Shown one piece after another: positions 44,192 through 52,786 of a DNA stretch of 64,000 nt. Every line of letters starts with the position of its first letter. Position 1 is the first letter of the stretch. The position numbers were made by a program, and so were the translations under genes. The stretch spans positions 248,001 through 312,000 of the forward strand of contig CAVRVS010000006.1 in the NCBI GenBank assembly GCA_963724705.1, in the 5' to 3' direction. This DNA is from DASQPR01 sp963724705. Lineage in GTDB: Bacteria > Actinomycetota > Actinomycetes > Mycobacteriales > Micromonosporaceae. The notes beneath the pieces are model-generated. The model was not told the DNA's origin. It did no database searches and saw only the letters and a list, made by a program, of their open reading frames with translations.

Positions 44192-44776
44192 ATGTTGATC
44201 CAGGTCATCACGAGTACGACACGCGAAGGTCGCTTCGGCGACAAGGTCGCTCGGTGGGTCATCGACCACCTGAGCGCGTGCGGCGATCTCGACGTCGAAC
44301 TCATCGACCTGCGCGAATTTACATTGCCGTTCTTCGATGGCTTGCCACCGGCCCGTGCGCCCCGCGAATACTCCGTCGCGGAGGTCGGACGGCTCGGCCG
44401 TGCGATCGACCGCGCCGACGGGTACGTGGTGTTGACGGCCGAGTACAACCACGGATATCCGGCGGTGCTGAAAAACGCGATGGACTGGACATTCGTCGAG
44501 TGGCGACGCAAGCCGATCGCGTTCGTCGGCTGGGGCAACGTCGGCGGCGCTCGCGCCGTCGAGCAACTGCGACAGGTCGCGGTCGAGTACGAGATGGCTC
44601 CGCTACGACACGCGGTGCACATCCTGCCGGACGTGATGATGCCGGCGCGCCAATCCGAGGATCCCGCCGACATCAGCGCGTTCGATCCGCTCGAGCCCAA
44701 ACTCAAGCTGTTGGCCGAGGATCTGGCCTGGTGGGCCGGCGCCCTCCACGATGCGCGCGAGGCAAGCGAGCGCTAG
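44192..44776 (+). CDS. NADPH-dependent FMN reductase family protein
   Basis: 194 residues with a flavodoxin-like fold. It opens with the FMN phosphate-binding loop TSTTREGRFGDKVA, and TAEYNHGYPAVLKNAMDW is the family's active-site region. Members reduce quinones, azo compounds, chromate or flavin using NAD(P)H. AGGAGGG lies 9 bases before ATG 44192. Convergent with the disrupted glycosyltransferase gene. Confidence 0.92.
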   Translation: MLIQVITSTTREGRFGDKVARWVIDHLSACGDLDVELIDLREFTLPFFDGLPPARAPREYSVAEVGRLGRAIDRADGYVVLTAEYNHGYPAVLKNAMDWTFVEWRRKPIAFVGWGNVGGARAVEQLRQVAVEYEMAPLRHAVHILPDVMMPARQSEDPADISAFDPLEPKLKLLAEDLAWWAGALHDAREASER

Positions 44777-44787
44777 TCACCGCCCGG

Positions 44788-44859
44788 GTTGCGGCCGTTC
44801 CCGCGGCTGTTTCCGTTGCGGCTGTTTCCGTTGCGGCTGCTTCCGTTGCGGCCGTTCCC
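44788..44859. repeat. 15-bp minisatellite between convergent genes
   Basis: Four full copies and one shortened copy of GTTGCGGCTGTTTCC-like units at 44788, 44803 (short), 44815, 44830 and 44845 fill the gap between the FMN reductase stop and the glycosyltransferase end. Confidence 0.9.
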
Positions 44860-44872
44860 GGTCCCGTTCCCG

Positions 44873-46152
44873 CTACCGGCCGGAATAGGTTCGTCCCTTC
44901 CACGCGGCGCCGCGGCCGCGGAAATGTTGGATCGCCGAGTCGACGGTCATGCCGAGGTAGAGCGTCGCGGTGAACGGAAGAGCCAGCGCCCACGGCCATG
45001 GCTGCCGGTAGTAGCGCAGCATCGGCACGTACAGCGCAGTCATCAATGCGTAGCCGGCGGCGCCAAGCAGCAGCGTCGGTATATCGACGGTGGCGGCGCC
45101 GATGAGCAGGCATACCGGCGGCACCCAGAACACCAGGGCCAACCCGACGACCGTCCCGGCGAGCAGCGTCAGCGAGCGGTGCAGCTGCGCGAAGGCGCTG
45201 CGCGCCACCATCTGCCAGAGCGAACCCAATGTCGGGTACGGCCGGATCGAGTAGACGTGATCGGCCAGGCCCAGGAATGTGCGCCCGCCCGTACGTTTGA
45301 TGGCACGGGCCAGGGCGACGTCGTCGATGACCGCGTCCCGGATCACGTCCAGCCCGCCGGCCTTGGCGAGCGCGGTTCGCCGTACGAGGCTGCACCCACC
45401 GGCGGCGGCAGCCGTACGCGCTCCGACCTTGTTGCTCCAACGAAACGGATACAGCAGCGCGAAGAAGTAGACGAACGCCGGCACGATCAGCCGCTCCCAA
45501 CCGGTCCGTACGCGCAAGCGCGCCATCTGCGACACGAGATCGAGCTGGTTGGCCTCGGCCGCGCCTACCAGCCGGACAAGCGAGTCGGGTCCGTGGGCGA
45601 TATCGGCGTCGGTGAACAGCAGATAGTCGAATCCGCCGTCCCGATCCCGAGCCGCATCATCGGTCGTTACGGTCTCGGTCGGGGCGTCGTCGGCCGTTGC
45701 GCCATCAGTCCGGGCGCCGTCGGTCCGGGTCTGGGCGCCGTCAATCCGAGCAGATAGTCGCGCCGTCGTCCGGCGTCCGCCGCCAGAACACCCGCTCGGA
45801 GCGCCCACAGCTTGCCCGCCCACCCCGGTGGCGGTTCACCCGGACCGATCACCGTAACGTCCGGCCAACGGTCGGCGACGAGGGCAGCAGTGCCGTCGGT
45901 CGAGTTGTCGTCGACCAGGATCACCCGCGCAGGGCCGGGATAGTCCTGGGCGACAAGCGTCGACAACGTCAGCGGCAGCACGTCGACCTCGTCACGAGCA
46001 GGCACGATGATCGCGACTGACGGCCACCGCGCGATTGTCGGGCCGACGGCCCGCGGCAGCCGTATGTTCGTCCGCCAGTACGTGCCGCGTACGAGCGCCA
46101 GCCACACCCACGCGGCGAGCGCCACGACGGCCAGAATCCTCAATGTCAGCAC
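44873..46152 (-). pseudogene. GT2-family glycosyltransferase (HpnB-like) split by a 131-bp insertion
   Basis: The N-terminal part runs from ATG 46152 with a membrane helix and a GT-A core (VAIIVPARDE, VDDNSTDGT, GWAGKLWAL), then shifts out of frame and stops at 45667. The rest is in another frame: DYLLFTDADIAHGPDS with the DxD motif, then IDDVALARAIKRTGG and C-terminal membrane segments. The 12-mer AGCAGATAGTCG occurs at 45618 and 45749, exactly 131 bp apart and in the same codon phase (DYLL). Removing one interval restores a 382-residue protein of normal HpnB length. A hopanoid or sugar-transfer role is inferred from similarity only. Confidence 0.8.
45618..45760. repeat. 131-bp insertion flanked by 12-bp direct repeats
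   Basis: AGCAGATAGTCG at 45618-45629 and 45749-45760 bracket a low-complexity insert with internal repeats (for example GGGCGCCGTC twice). The insert length leaves a remainder of two over whole codons and so breaks the glycosyltransferase frame. It has the form of a tandem or misalignment insertion. Confidence 0.85.
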
Positions 46153-46333
46153 GCGACCGTCACCACGCGGCCGAGCTTGCCATCTGAGCGGCCATCACCG
46201 AAAGCGACCCGGGCCGTTCGCGGCGGCCGCGAACTCACCTAGAAGCCGATCACGACGGCCTTCGGCGGCGTCGCATGTCGCCCGATCGCTCGGTGCCGTG
46301 CCCAATGCGCCACCAAGCGCAGCCGACCGCCGG

Positions 46334-47588
46334 CTATCTGCGTGGGTGGTAGGGGTTTCGGCGGGGTTGTTGGGTGGGGTCGATGTGGCGGGGTGGGATG
46401 AATTCGGGGTGTCGGTCGGGTCCGAGTCGGATGGTCCAGTCGGTGGTGTGGATGAGCCGGTGGTGATGCCGGCAGAGGGCGACGCCGTTGTCGCGGTCGG
46501 TGGGTCCGCCCTCGCTCCAGAACACGATGTGGTGGATGTCGGTCCAGCGGGGTGGCCTTTCACAGCCGGGGAAGGCGCAGCCGCCGTCGCGGAGCAGGAT
46601 GGCGGTGCGGGTGGCGCCGGTGAACGGGCGGCGGGTCCGGCCGACGTCGATGGGCACGCTCGCGCCGTCGAGGATGGCGGGCAGGATGGCGGCGTGGCAG
46701 GCGATGCGTCGGGTGGCTGCGGGGGTGAGCAGGGCGCCGGTGTCCAATTGGCCGATGGCGACGTCGCGTTGCAGCGCGTCGAGGTCGATGGTGACGTTGA
46801 GTTGGGCGGGTTGCCCGCCGGTGACCGGCAGTTGCCCGGTGCGTAGGGCGAGTTGGCAGACGTCGACCAGGGCGTCGGCGCGGCGGGCGGCGGGGGTGCG
46901 CAGGTCCGGGCCGCTGGCGTCCCGCGTCGGTGCGGTCAACGGTCGGATGGCGGCGTCGATGATCGCGGCGCCTTCCACGTCTAAGACTCCGGATAGGCGG
47001 ATGCCGCCGAGGCCGTCGGGGGACAGGGTGAAGCCGCGGCGCTGCTGCGCGTGTTGCTGTTCGCGGTCGAGCCGGTCGCGCAGCCGTTGGTCGGCCAGGT
47101 CGGGGTTGATGTGGGCGAGGACGCGGTCGCCGAGTCGGCGCAGGATGCCCGGGTTCGAACTGGGTGGCGTGGCCGATCAGGATCGTTTCGACCTTGTCGA
47201 CCAATCCGGGCTGTTCATCGGGGACGTCGGCCAGCACCCGGCCGATCGCGATCGCCTGACCGGGGTTGACGGCAGCGTCGGCGACGGCGTCGGCCAACAT
47301 TGGCCGCGCGTCCAACACCTCACCCAGACTCACGAGCTGCCGTGCTTCGGCCGGGCTGATGCGTAGCAGGTCGCGTAGCCACGCCACCGTCGACACGGCA
47401 CCCTGCCGGCGCGGCAGGTCCCGGCCGTGCGCCTCCCGGGCCAGGGCGGCGAGGATCGCCACGCAGCGGGAGTTGATGGCGTGCACGACCGCCGCCGTCT
47501 CGCACAGTTCGGTGTCGGACAGGCCGTAGACCGGACGCGACGCCAGCCCGGCGATGTCTGCCCCGGCTCGTGTCAACGCCTCGTCCAT
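46334..47588 (-). pseudogene. 13E12/DUF222 HNH endonuclease gene with a single-base frameshift
   Basis: From ATG 47588 (MDEALTRAGADIAGLASRP) the DUF222 region reads normally to HATQFEPG, then frames change at the CCCGGG of 47148-47153. With one base fewer the reading continues ILRRLGDRVLAHINPDLAD. It ends in a canonical HNH nuclease: CAFPGCERPPRWTDIHHI, a conserved Asn, then LCRHHHRLIH. The corrected product is 417 residues, normal for the 13E12 family. Either a real frameshift or a sequencing error. The frame upstream of 47588 stays open through a repeat array but is not family-like. Confidence 0.85.
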
Positions 47589-47640
47589 GACACCAGATTC
47601 GCACACCCGTACGACAATCCCGGCGGTCACAGAGACGGGC

Positions 47641-48330
47641 TGAAACCGTTGTGGCACAAACGATCCACGACCAGCAACGTTCGCATACAGCGGCGAATTT
47701 GGTTCGTAAACTGCTATCGTGGCCAGCCGTGATACATGGCAGCGACGCCCGGATACCGGCGGAACCCGCTGCGACACATACGCTCCACGACCAATAGTGT
47801 TCGACCGCAGCGTCATCTGTTGGCCGTATGACTCAGGGCAGTGGCCATTCGGCCGAGCAGTCGTGACGCGCGGTCGGGACACGACAAGACCGTCTGAATC
47901 CGTTGCGAGACAAACGATCCTCGACCAGCAAGGCTCGCTTGCCGCGGCGAGTTCGCCTCGTGACTGACTACGGTCGCCAGCCGTGATGATTGGCGGCGAT
48001 GCGAGGCTCGGCGGAACCTGATGTGACACAGACGTTCCGCGACCAAAGTGTTCGCCGGCAGCGGCACGGGCTGACCCCGTGACTCGAGGCACTCGCCATC
48101 CTGCCGAGCAGCCGGGACGCGGCGGCGACACGACAAGACCAGCTGAAGCCGAAAGCGTGCGCCCGGTGCACTTGGCCGGGGTCGGTGCGCTGCCGGAGAA
48201 ATGGCAGCGACGAAGAATTGGCCCTGCTACACCACGCAGTCGGCGGGCTAGCAGATGAGCGGGTGAGCGGGTGAGTGCGGTGAACCCGTTGTAACACAAC
48301 CAATCGGCAACCGGATTAACCAACCGCGGC
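47641..48330. repeat. Dimeric repeat array upstream of the 13E12 gene
   Basis: Units start near 47641, 47761, 47895, 48013, 48144 and 48281, spaced 118-137 bp. The best copies share CCGTTGYGRCACAAACG followed by CCACGACCA. Alternate units are more alike: 47641 pairs with 47895, 47761 with 48013. ACACGACAAGACC recurs at 47879 and 48127, and CAGCCGTGAT at 47724 and 47978. This gives a repeated dimer of about 250 bp with decayed copies at the right. Each core holds a TTGTG...CACAA-like dyad. The gap to the next gene, 48331-48564, shows nothing else. Confidence 0.8.
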
Positions 48331-48564
48331 AGATCCCCCCAAACGCCTGTCACCGCTCTCGATCCAATTCGCGGCTAACATCAGCTTTTGATATGAATCA
48401 TCCCTATTGGACGATCGGGCGTAGCGATCCATACACAATGAATGCAATAGTGTCGGGACAGCCCGGAAACGTCGTACGGCCGAGAACGGCGCACCGTGCC
48501 TCACCGCCAGGCTGCTGACGAACGTTAACGAATGCCACCTGGCGTTGGTGCCCATGGAGGTGCC

Positions 48565-49278
48565 GTGTCCGACCACACCGACCCTGCTCACCACGGGTCC
48601 AGCCGCAGTCTGCGCGAATATCTGCTCGCGGTTCCGCACCGCGGTTCGACGACGGAGTTGGTGACCGACACGCTGCGTGAAGCGATCCTCGATGGCGGTC
48701 TAGTGCCCGGCGAGCGGCTACGCGAAGACGAGCTCGCTCAGGACCTGGGCGTGAGTCGCACTCCGGTCCGCGAGGCACTACGGCGCCTTGCCGACGAGCG
48801 CTTGACCGTGCATCGGGTGCATGCCGGCAGCGTCGTCGCATCGATGACCATCGACGACATACTCGCCGTCTATCTCGTCCGCGAGAACCTCGAAGGGCTG
48901 GCCGCGCACCTCACCGCGATGCGCCAACCATCCGGGTTGCTCGACGACCTGACCCAGGTCCACAAAGAAATGGTGGACCGGCTTCCGCACGCCGACACGG
49001 CCGAGCTGGTCGCACTCAACCTGCGGTTTCACCGCATCGTGCGGGAAGGAAGCGGCAACTCCTACCTGGAACGATTTCTGACCCAGGTCGAGCACGCGGT
49101 ACGACGGTTCGGTCGCAGCACGTACGAACAACCGGGGCGCGCCGCTGCGGTCGTGGCCGAGCATGCGGCAATCGTGTCGGCGATCGCCGCGGGCGATCCC
49201 GAACTCGCGGCGGAGAAATCCCGCGACCATATGCGCGCCGCGCGCGAGATGCGCATCCAGACGCTGATCGCCCGCTGA
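48565..49278 (+). CDS. GntR-family regulator, FCD subfamily
   Basis: 237 residues. The GntR winged helix includes LREAILDGGLVPGERLREDE and LGVSRTPVREALRRL. The FCD C-terminal domain follows, with the metal/ligand Asn and His region ALNLRFHRIV and AEHAAIVSAI. FCD regulators respond to organic acids. GTG 48565 is chosen because GGAGG lies 4 bases before it. It precedes an SDR gene and an orphan substrate-binding protein on the same strand, which it may control. Confidence 0.92.
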   Translation: MSDHTDPAHHGSSRSLREYLLAVPHRGSTTELVTDTLREAILDGGLVPGERLREDELAQDLGVSRTPVREALRRLADERLTVHRVHAGSVVASMTIDDILAVYLVRENLEGLAAHLTAMRQPSGLLDDLTQVHKEMVDRLPHADTAELVALNLRFHRIVREGSGNSYLERFLTQVEHAVRRFGRSTYEQPGRAAAVVAEHAAIVSAIAAGDPELAAEKSRDHMRAAREMRIQTLIAR

Positions 49279-49366
49279 GCCGCGTGCTCCCGACACAGAG
49301 CCGCCGTTGACGACGAGCTAAGTATTGTGTTCAAGTAATATGCAATTGCTGCGTAACGGTCGCGGG

Positions 49367-49394
49367 GCCGACCTTGCGGAGCCGACCTTGCGGA
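49367..49394. repeat. 14-bp tandem duplication upstream of SDR start
   Basis: GCCGACCTTGCGGA occurs at 49367-49380 and 49381-49394. The right copy supplies the GGAG-like ribosome site of the SDR gene. Confidence 0.9.
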
Positions 49395-49401
49395 GCCGCT
49401 G

Positions 49402-50367
49402 ATGCTGGATGCGACCTCGAGCACCCATGACGTCGTGGCCGGTCTCGACCTCAGCGGGCGTCAGGTACTCGTGACGGGCGGCGCCGGCGGCCTCGGGTTC
49501 GCCACCGCCGAGGCTCTGGCCGTGGCCGGCGCGATGGTCACGATCGCGGACCACGACACCGATCGCGCGCGCGAGGCCGTACAGCGGATCAACGAACAGG
49601 CCGGCGACGAACGTGCGCGTGCCCACATGCTCGACCTCGCATCGATCGCGAGCGTTAGGACGTTCGCCGAAGGCGTCTCCGACGTGCAGTTCGACACACT
49701 CGTCAACAACGCCGGCATCGTGCGACCACATCTTGCTCGCACGGACGAGGGGTTCGAGCTCACGCTCGCCACGAACTACCTCGGGCATTTCCTGCTCACC
49801 GGCCTACTCATGCCCAGGCTTCTCGAACACCCGACGCCCAGGGTGGTCAACCTCAGCTCGGGCGCGCACCGCGACTCGCCCGTTGTCTTCGACGATCCGT
49901 TCTACGAGCGCCGCCCGTACGACGCGCGGGAGGCGTACGCGCAGTCGAAATCAGCGACGGCGCTGTTCACGCTCGCACTCGACCGCCGCTACGGCGACGG
50001 CGGGCTCCTTGCGCTGACCGTACGGCCGGCCAAGTCCGACACCGGCATCTTCGCCGCTCTGACTGAGGAGCAGCGCGGTTCGTTCAGCACCCGGGTCAAG
50101 GCTCGGCAGGCCGGCGCCCCGCTCGACATCGCCGCCGCGACGTCGGTGTGGGCGTGTGTCGCACCGGCGCCACCCTTGCAGCGCGCGGCTTACCTCTCTG
50201 GCTGCAATGTCGTCGCCACGCCCGATCGACCGGGCGCGGACGGCTCAGCCGCGCCATGGATCTTCGACACCGATGCGGCCGACCGGCTGTGGTCAATGTC
50301 CGAGACCGCGGTCGATGAGACGTTCGACCCCACAGCAACGAGCAGACCGCGCGCGGAACGCCGATGA
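49402..50367 (+). CDS. Short-chain dehydrogenase/reductase
   Basis: 321 residues. TGGAGGLG is near residue 25, NNAG near 112, and catalytic YAQSK near 179, with Ser in NLSSGAHR before it. The length and central region resemble the retinol dehydrogenase/WW-oxidoreductase-like group. NAD(P)H-dependent; the substrate is unknown. Downstream of the GntR gene, with a gap of 123 bp containing a 14-bp tandem duplication. Confidence 0.9.
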   Translation: MLDATSSTHDVVAGLDLSGRQVLVTGGAGGLGFATAEALAVAGAMVTIADHDTDRAREAVQRINEQAGDERARAHMLDLASIASVRTFAEGVSDVQFDTLVNNAGIVRPHLARTDEGFELTLATNYLGHFLLTGLLMPRLLEHPTPRVVNLSSGAHRDSPVVFDDPFYERRPYDAREAYAQSKSATALFTLALDRRYGDGGLLALTVRPAKSDTGIFAALTEEQRGSFSTRVKARQAGAPLDIAAATSVWACVAPAPPLQRAAYLSGCNVVATPDRPGADGSAAPWIFDTDAADRLWSMSETAVDETFDPTATSRPRAERR

Positions 50368-50633
50368 CGAGGCCTGACCAGCTGACCGAAGGATTCACAG
50401 CGGAGAGCGCCAGCCGAGGGCACCAGCGACGTCTCCGACAGCCCGACTCCATCTGCATGCGCTAGGCATGTACGAGTGCGAGACCTAGACCCTTTGTATT
50501 ACGGGATATCGACGAAGTCTTTTCCAGACCATTGACGCCCCAAATAGCCGACCATTACGCTATTGCATACGCCGTGCATACGAACCGCGACAACCTGTCC
50601 CTTAACCGCTGGCCGCACGCGAGATGAGGACTC

Positions 50634-51722
50634 ATGGCTATCACCTGCCTACGAACACGCGCAGATCGGGTATCCCGGCATGGACGATGGGCGGCGACGA
50701 TGGCGAGCGCACTCGTCATTGCGGTCACCGTCGCGGGTTGCTCTTCGAGCGGCGCCAAGCCGACCGCAGGCGGCACGACCGTTGAGAAACCGAACCTGAC
50801 CGTGCTCTACGGCACCGCCGGCGCCAGCATGATCCCGCTGTGGATCGCCGCCGACGAAGGTCTATTCACCAAGCATGGGCTGCACGTGACATTGACGTTG
50901 GGCAACAGCACGACCGGCGCGAACGCGGTCATCTCCGGTAGCGCCGACCTGTTCATGGGTGAGGTGACGAGCGCCTACCAGGCCGAGGCGCAGGGCGTGC
51001 CCATGCAGATTGTGGCGACGCTGCTCACCAAGAGCATCAACAAGTTCTTCATCAGCAAGAAGATTTCTACTCCGGCCGGACTCGCCGGCCAATCGGTCGC
51101 GATTTCGGCCGTCGGCGATACAACCGACCTGGCCGCCCGTCTCGCGCTCGCCAAGCTCGGCGTCGATTCGAGCAAGGTGACGTTCCTGCCGACCGGCGGC
51201 TCGTCGAGCCGCTTGGCCGCGTTGGCGGCGGGTCGGGTCGACGGCACCGTGCTCAGCGAGCCGACCGCGACGGTGGCGACGCAGCAAGGTTTCCAGATGG
51301 TCCTGGACCAGACGAGCCAGCCGCTCGCCGACGACGGTGTCACGATCTCGAAATCGTTCGGCGAGAAGAACCCGAACACGGTCGTGGCGTTCCTCGAGGC
51401 AATCGTCGACGGCATCAACTACCTTCGCGACCCGGCCAACAAGGACACCAGCCTCGCTGTAATGGCGAAATACCTCAACATGAAGCCGACCGACGGCCCG
51501 GTCATGCAGGGATACACGACCTACCAACAGATCCTCGTGCACGACCCCTACCCGGACGCGCAGGCCGGCCAGGCCAACCTCGACGGGTTGAAGTCCGAGG
51601 ATCCGTCACGCTTCGGCAATCTCACGCTGAGCCAAGTCTTCAACCCGACGTTCGCGCAGAAATTGCGCGACAGCGGATATCTCAACCAGGCCGGTGCCGG
51701 GGCATCACCGTCGAACGGCTGA
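50634..51722 (+). CDS. ABC transporter substrate-binding lipoprotein (SsuA/NMT1 type), orphan
   Basis: 362 residues. A signal peptide with lipobox VAGC (Cys near residue 36) precedes an SsuA/THI5-like domain: GTAGASMIPLWIAADEGLF, NSTTGANAVISGSADLFMG. This family binds sulfonates, nitrate, thiamine precursors or aromatic acids. No permease or ATPase gene is adjacent, so partners lie elsewhere. The 266-bp upstream gap holds a direct repeat TGCATACG at 50565 and 50576 but no gene. A strong terminator follows. Confidence 0.9.
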   Translation: MAITCLRTRADRVSRHGRWAATMASALVIAVTVAGCSSSGAKPTAGGTTVEKPNLTVLYGTAGASMIPLWIAADEGLFTKHGLHVTLTLGNSTTGANAVISGSADLFMGEVTSAYQAEAQGVPMQIVATLLTKSINKFFISKKISTPAGLAGQSVAISAVGDTTDLAARLALAKLGVDSSKVTFLPTGGSSSRLAALAAGRVDGTVLSEPTATVATQQGFQMVLDQTSQPLADDGVTISKSFGEKNPNTVVAFLEAIVDGINYLRDPANKDTSLAVMAKYLNMKPTDGPVMQGYTTYQQILVHDPYPDAQAGQANLDGLKSEDPSRFGNLTLSQVFNPTFAQKLRDSGYLNQAGAGASPSNG

Positions 51723-51754
51723 GGTCCGCACCGCAAATCCAATACGGGTACGTC

Positions 51755-51789
51755 ATGATGCCGGCACTCACCTCGGGTGCCGGCATCAT
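51755..51789. terminator. Bidirectional hairpin terminator
   Basis: ATGATGCCGGCAC and GTGCCGGCATCAT form a perfect 13-bp stem with a 9-base loop, between the convergent substrate-binding protein gene and GNAT gene. There is no long U-tract, as usual in high-GC actinobacteria. Confidence 0.75.
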
Positions 51790-51842
51790 TGCGAACAAGC
51801 CGCAAGAGTTGGCGCGCAGTGTGCGCCGACGGACAACGAAGC

Positions 51843-52724
51843 TCAAGCCGGCGGCCGGTATATGACGGTCCGGCCGCGCGGTTGGAATCCGAGCGCCGTG
51901 TAGACCTGGCGCGGGACTGGATAGTCGTCGTCGCCACGGGCGTAGACCATCGCGTGCGTACCGCCGGCATCTCGGAACGCATGCAGCACAGCGATCCCGA
52001 CCGCTCGGGACAGGCCGAGACGTCGAAACGACGGGAGCGTCCCGACCGGCTCGAACTCGCCGACCCGGTTCACGTCGTCGTACCACCCGAGGACGTACGA
52101 GACGATCCGGCCGTCCGGCGCCTCGGCCACCCAATCGAAATCGAAGCTGTACGGCCATTGTCGCGTCATCGTTCGGCACACGTCCTCAGTGAGGTCGGTC
52201 GACGCCCAGACCTCTCGATGCAGAGCGGCCCGAGCCGCCACCTCGTCGTCGCCGCGCACCGGCCGGATCCGGAAACCGTCCGGCAACAGCGGCTGCGGCG
52301 GAATGCCGTCGAGCGACCGATGGTGCGCCACAAAGAAGTGGCCGGTCTCGTCGGGCGCGTATCCCATCCGTACCAATGCTTCGGCCAGATAGCGCTCGGT
52401 GGACAAGACGGTGACGGACACGCGGGCCCCGGCCACGTCCGATGCCCAAGCCACGACGGCATCGAGCAGATCGGCGCGCACCGGATCGATGGCTAGTGAC
52501 AACCGATCGGGCCGCGTGAGCCAACCCCACGCCACGAGGTCGCCGTCGCACTCCCACAACGACATCTGCCACGTCGGTCGCCCACCCGGTTCGAGTCCGA
52601 ACTCCCACGCAAAGTCGCCGATGTGCCAGCGTCCGTCCGGTGTCCAGATCCGTTGCGCCAGGCTGATCAGAGCCGGCAAATCGGTGGGACCGGCCCAATC
52701 GCGGCGGGTAGCGGGTGCGGACAT
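51843..52724 (-). CDS. GNAT-family N-acetyltransferase, tandem domain
   Basis: 293 residues in two GNAT halves. The C-terminal half has the acetyl-CoA binding region (EPVGTLPSFRRLGLSRAVG). The first half (residues 1-130) is degenerate. The bipartite form resembles MshD mycothiol synthase but lacks enough detail to assign it. The acceptor is unknown. A 17-bp tandem duplication (52731-52764) lies just upstream of its start. Confidence 0.85.
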   Translation of the reverse strand: MSAPATRRDWAGPTDLPALISLAQRIWTPDGRWHIGDFAWEFGLEPGGRPTWQMSLWECDGDLVAWGWLTRPDRLSLAIDPVRADLLDAVVAWASDVAGARVSVTVLSTERYLAEALVRMGYAPDETGHFFVAHHRSLDGIPPQPLLPDGFRIRPVRGDDEVAARAALHREVWASTDLTEDVCRTMTRQWPYSFDFDWVAEAPDGRIVSYVLGWYDDVNRVGEFEPVGTLPSFRRLGLSRAVGIAVLHAFRDAGGTHAMVYARGDDDYPVPRQVYTALGFQPRGRTVIYRPPA

Positions 52725-52730
52725 CTCGTC

Positions 52731-52764
52731 ACTATGCCCGCACCCGCACTATGTCCGCATCCGC
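52731..52764. repeat. 17-bp imperfect tandem duplication
   Basis: ACTATGYCCGCAYCCGC occurs at 52731-52747 and 52748-52764 in the short gap between the GNAT start and the end of the GH15 gene. Confidence 0.85.
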
Positions 52765-52786
52765 AATAGAACCGCGCCCGCAAGGA

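Noticed and set aside
47641..48330. CRISPR array
   Set aside because: Units are over 100 bp, diverged and without short identical repeats or spacers; no cas genes are present.
47589..48353. N-terminal extension of the 13E12 gene through the repeat array
   Set aside because: The frame is open, but the translation only mirrors the DNA repeats and family members start near MDEALTRAG. I treat it as non-coding.
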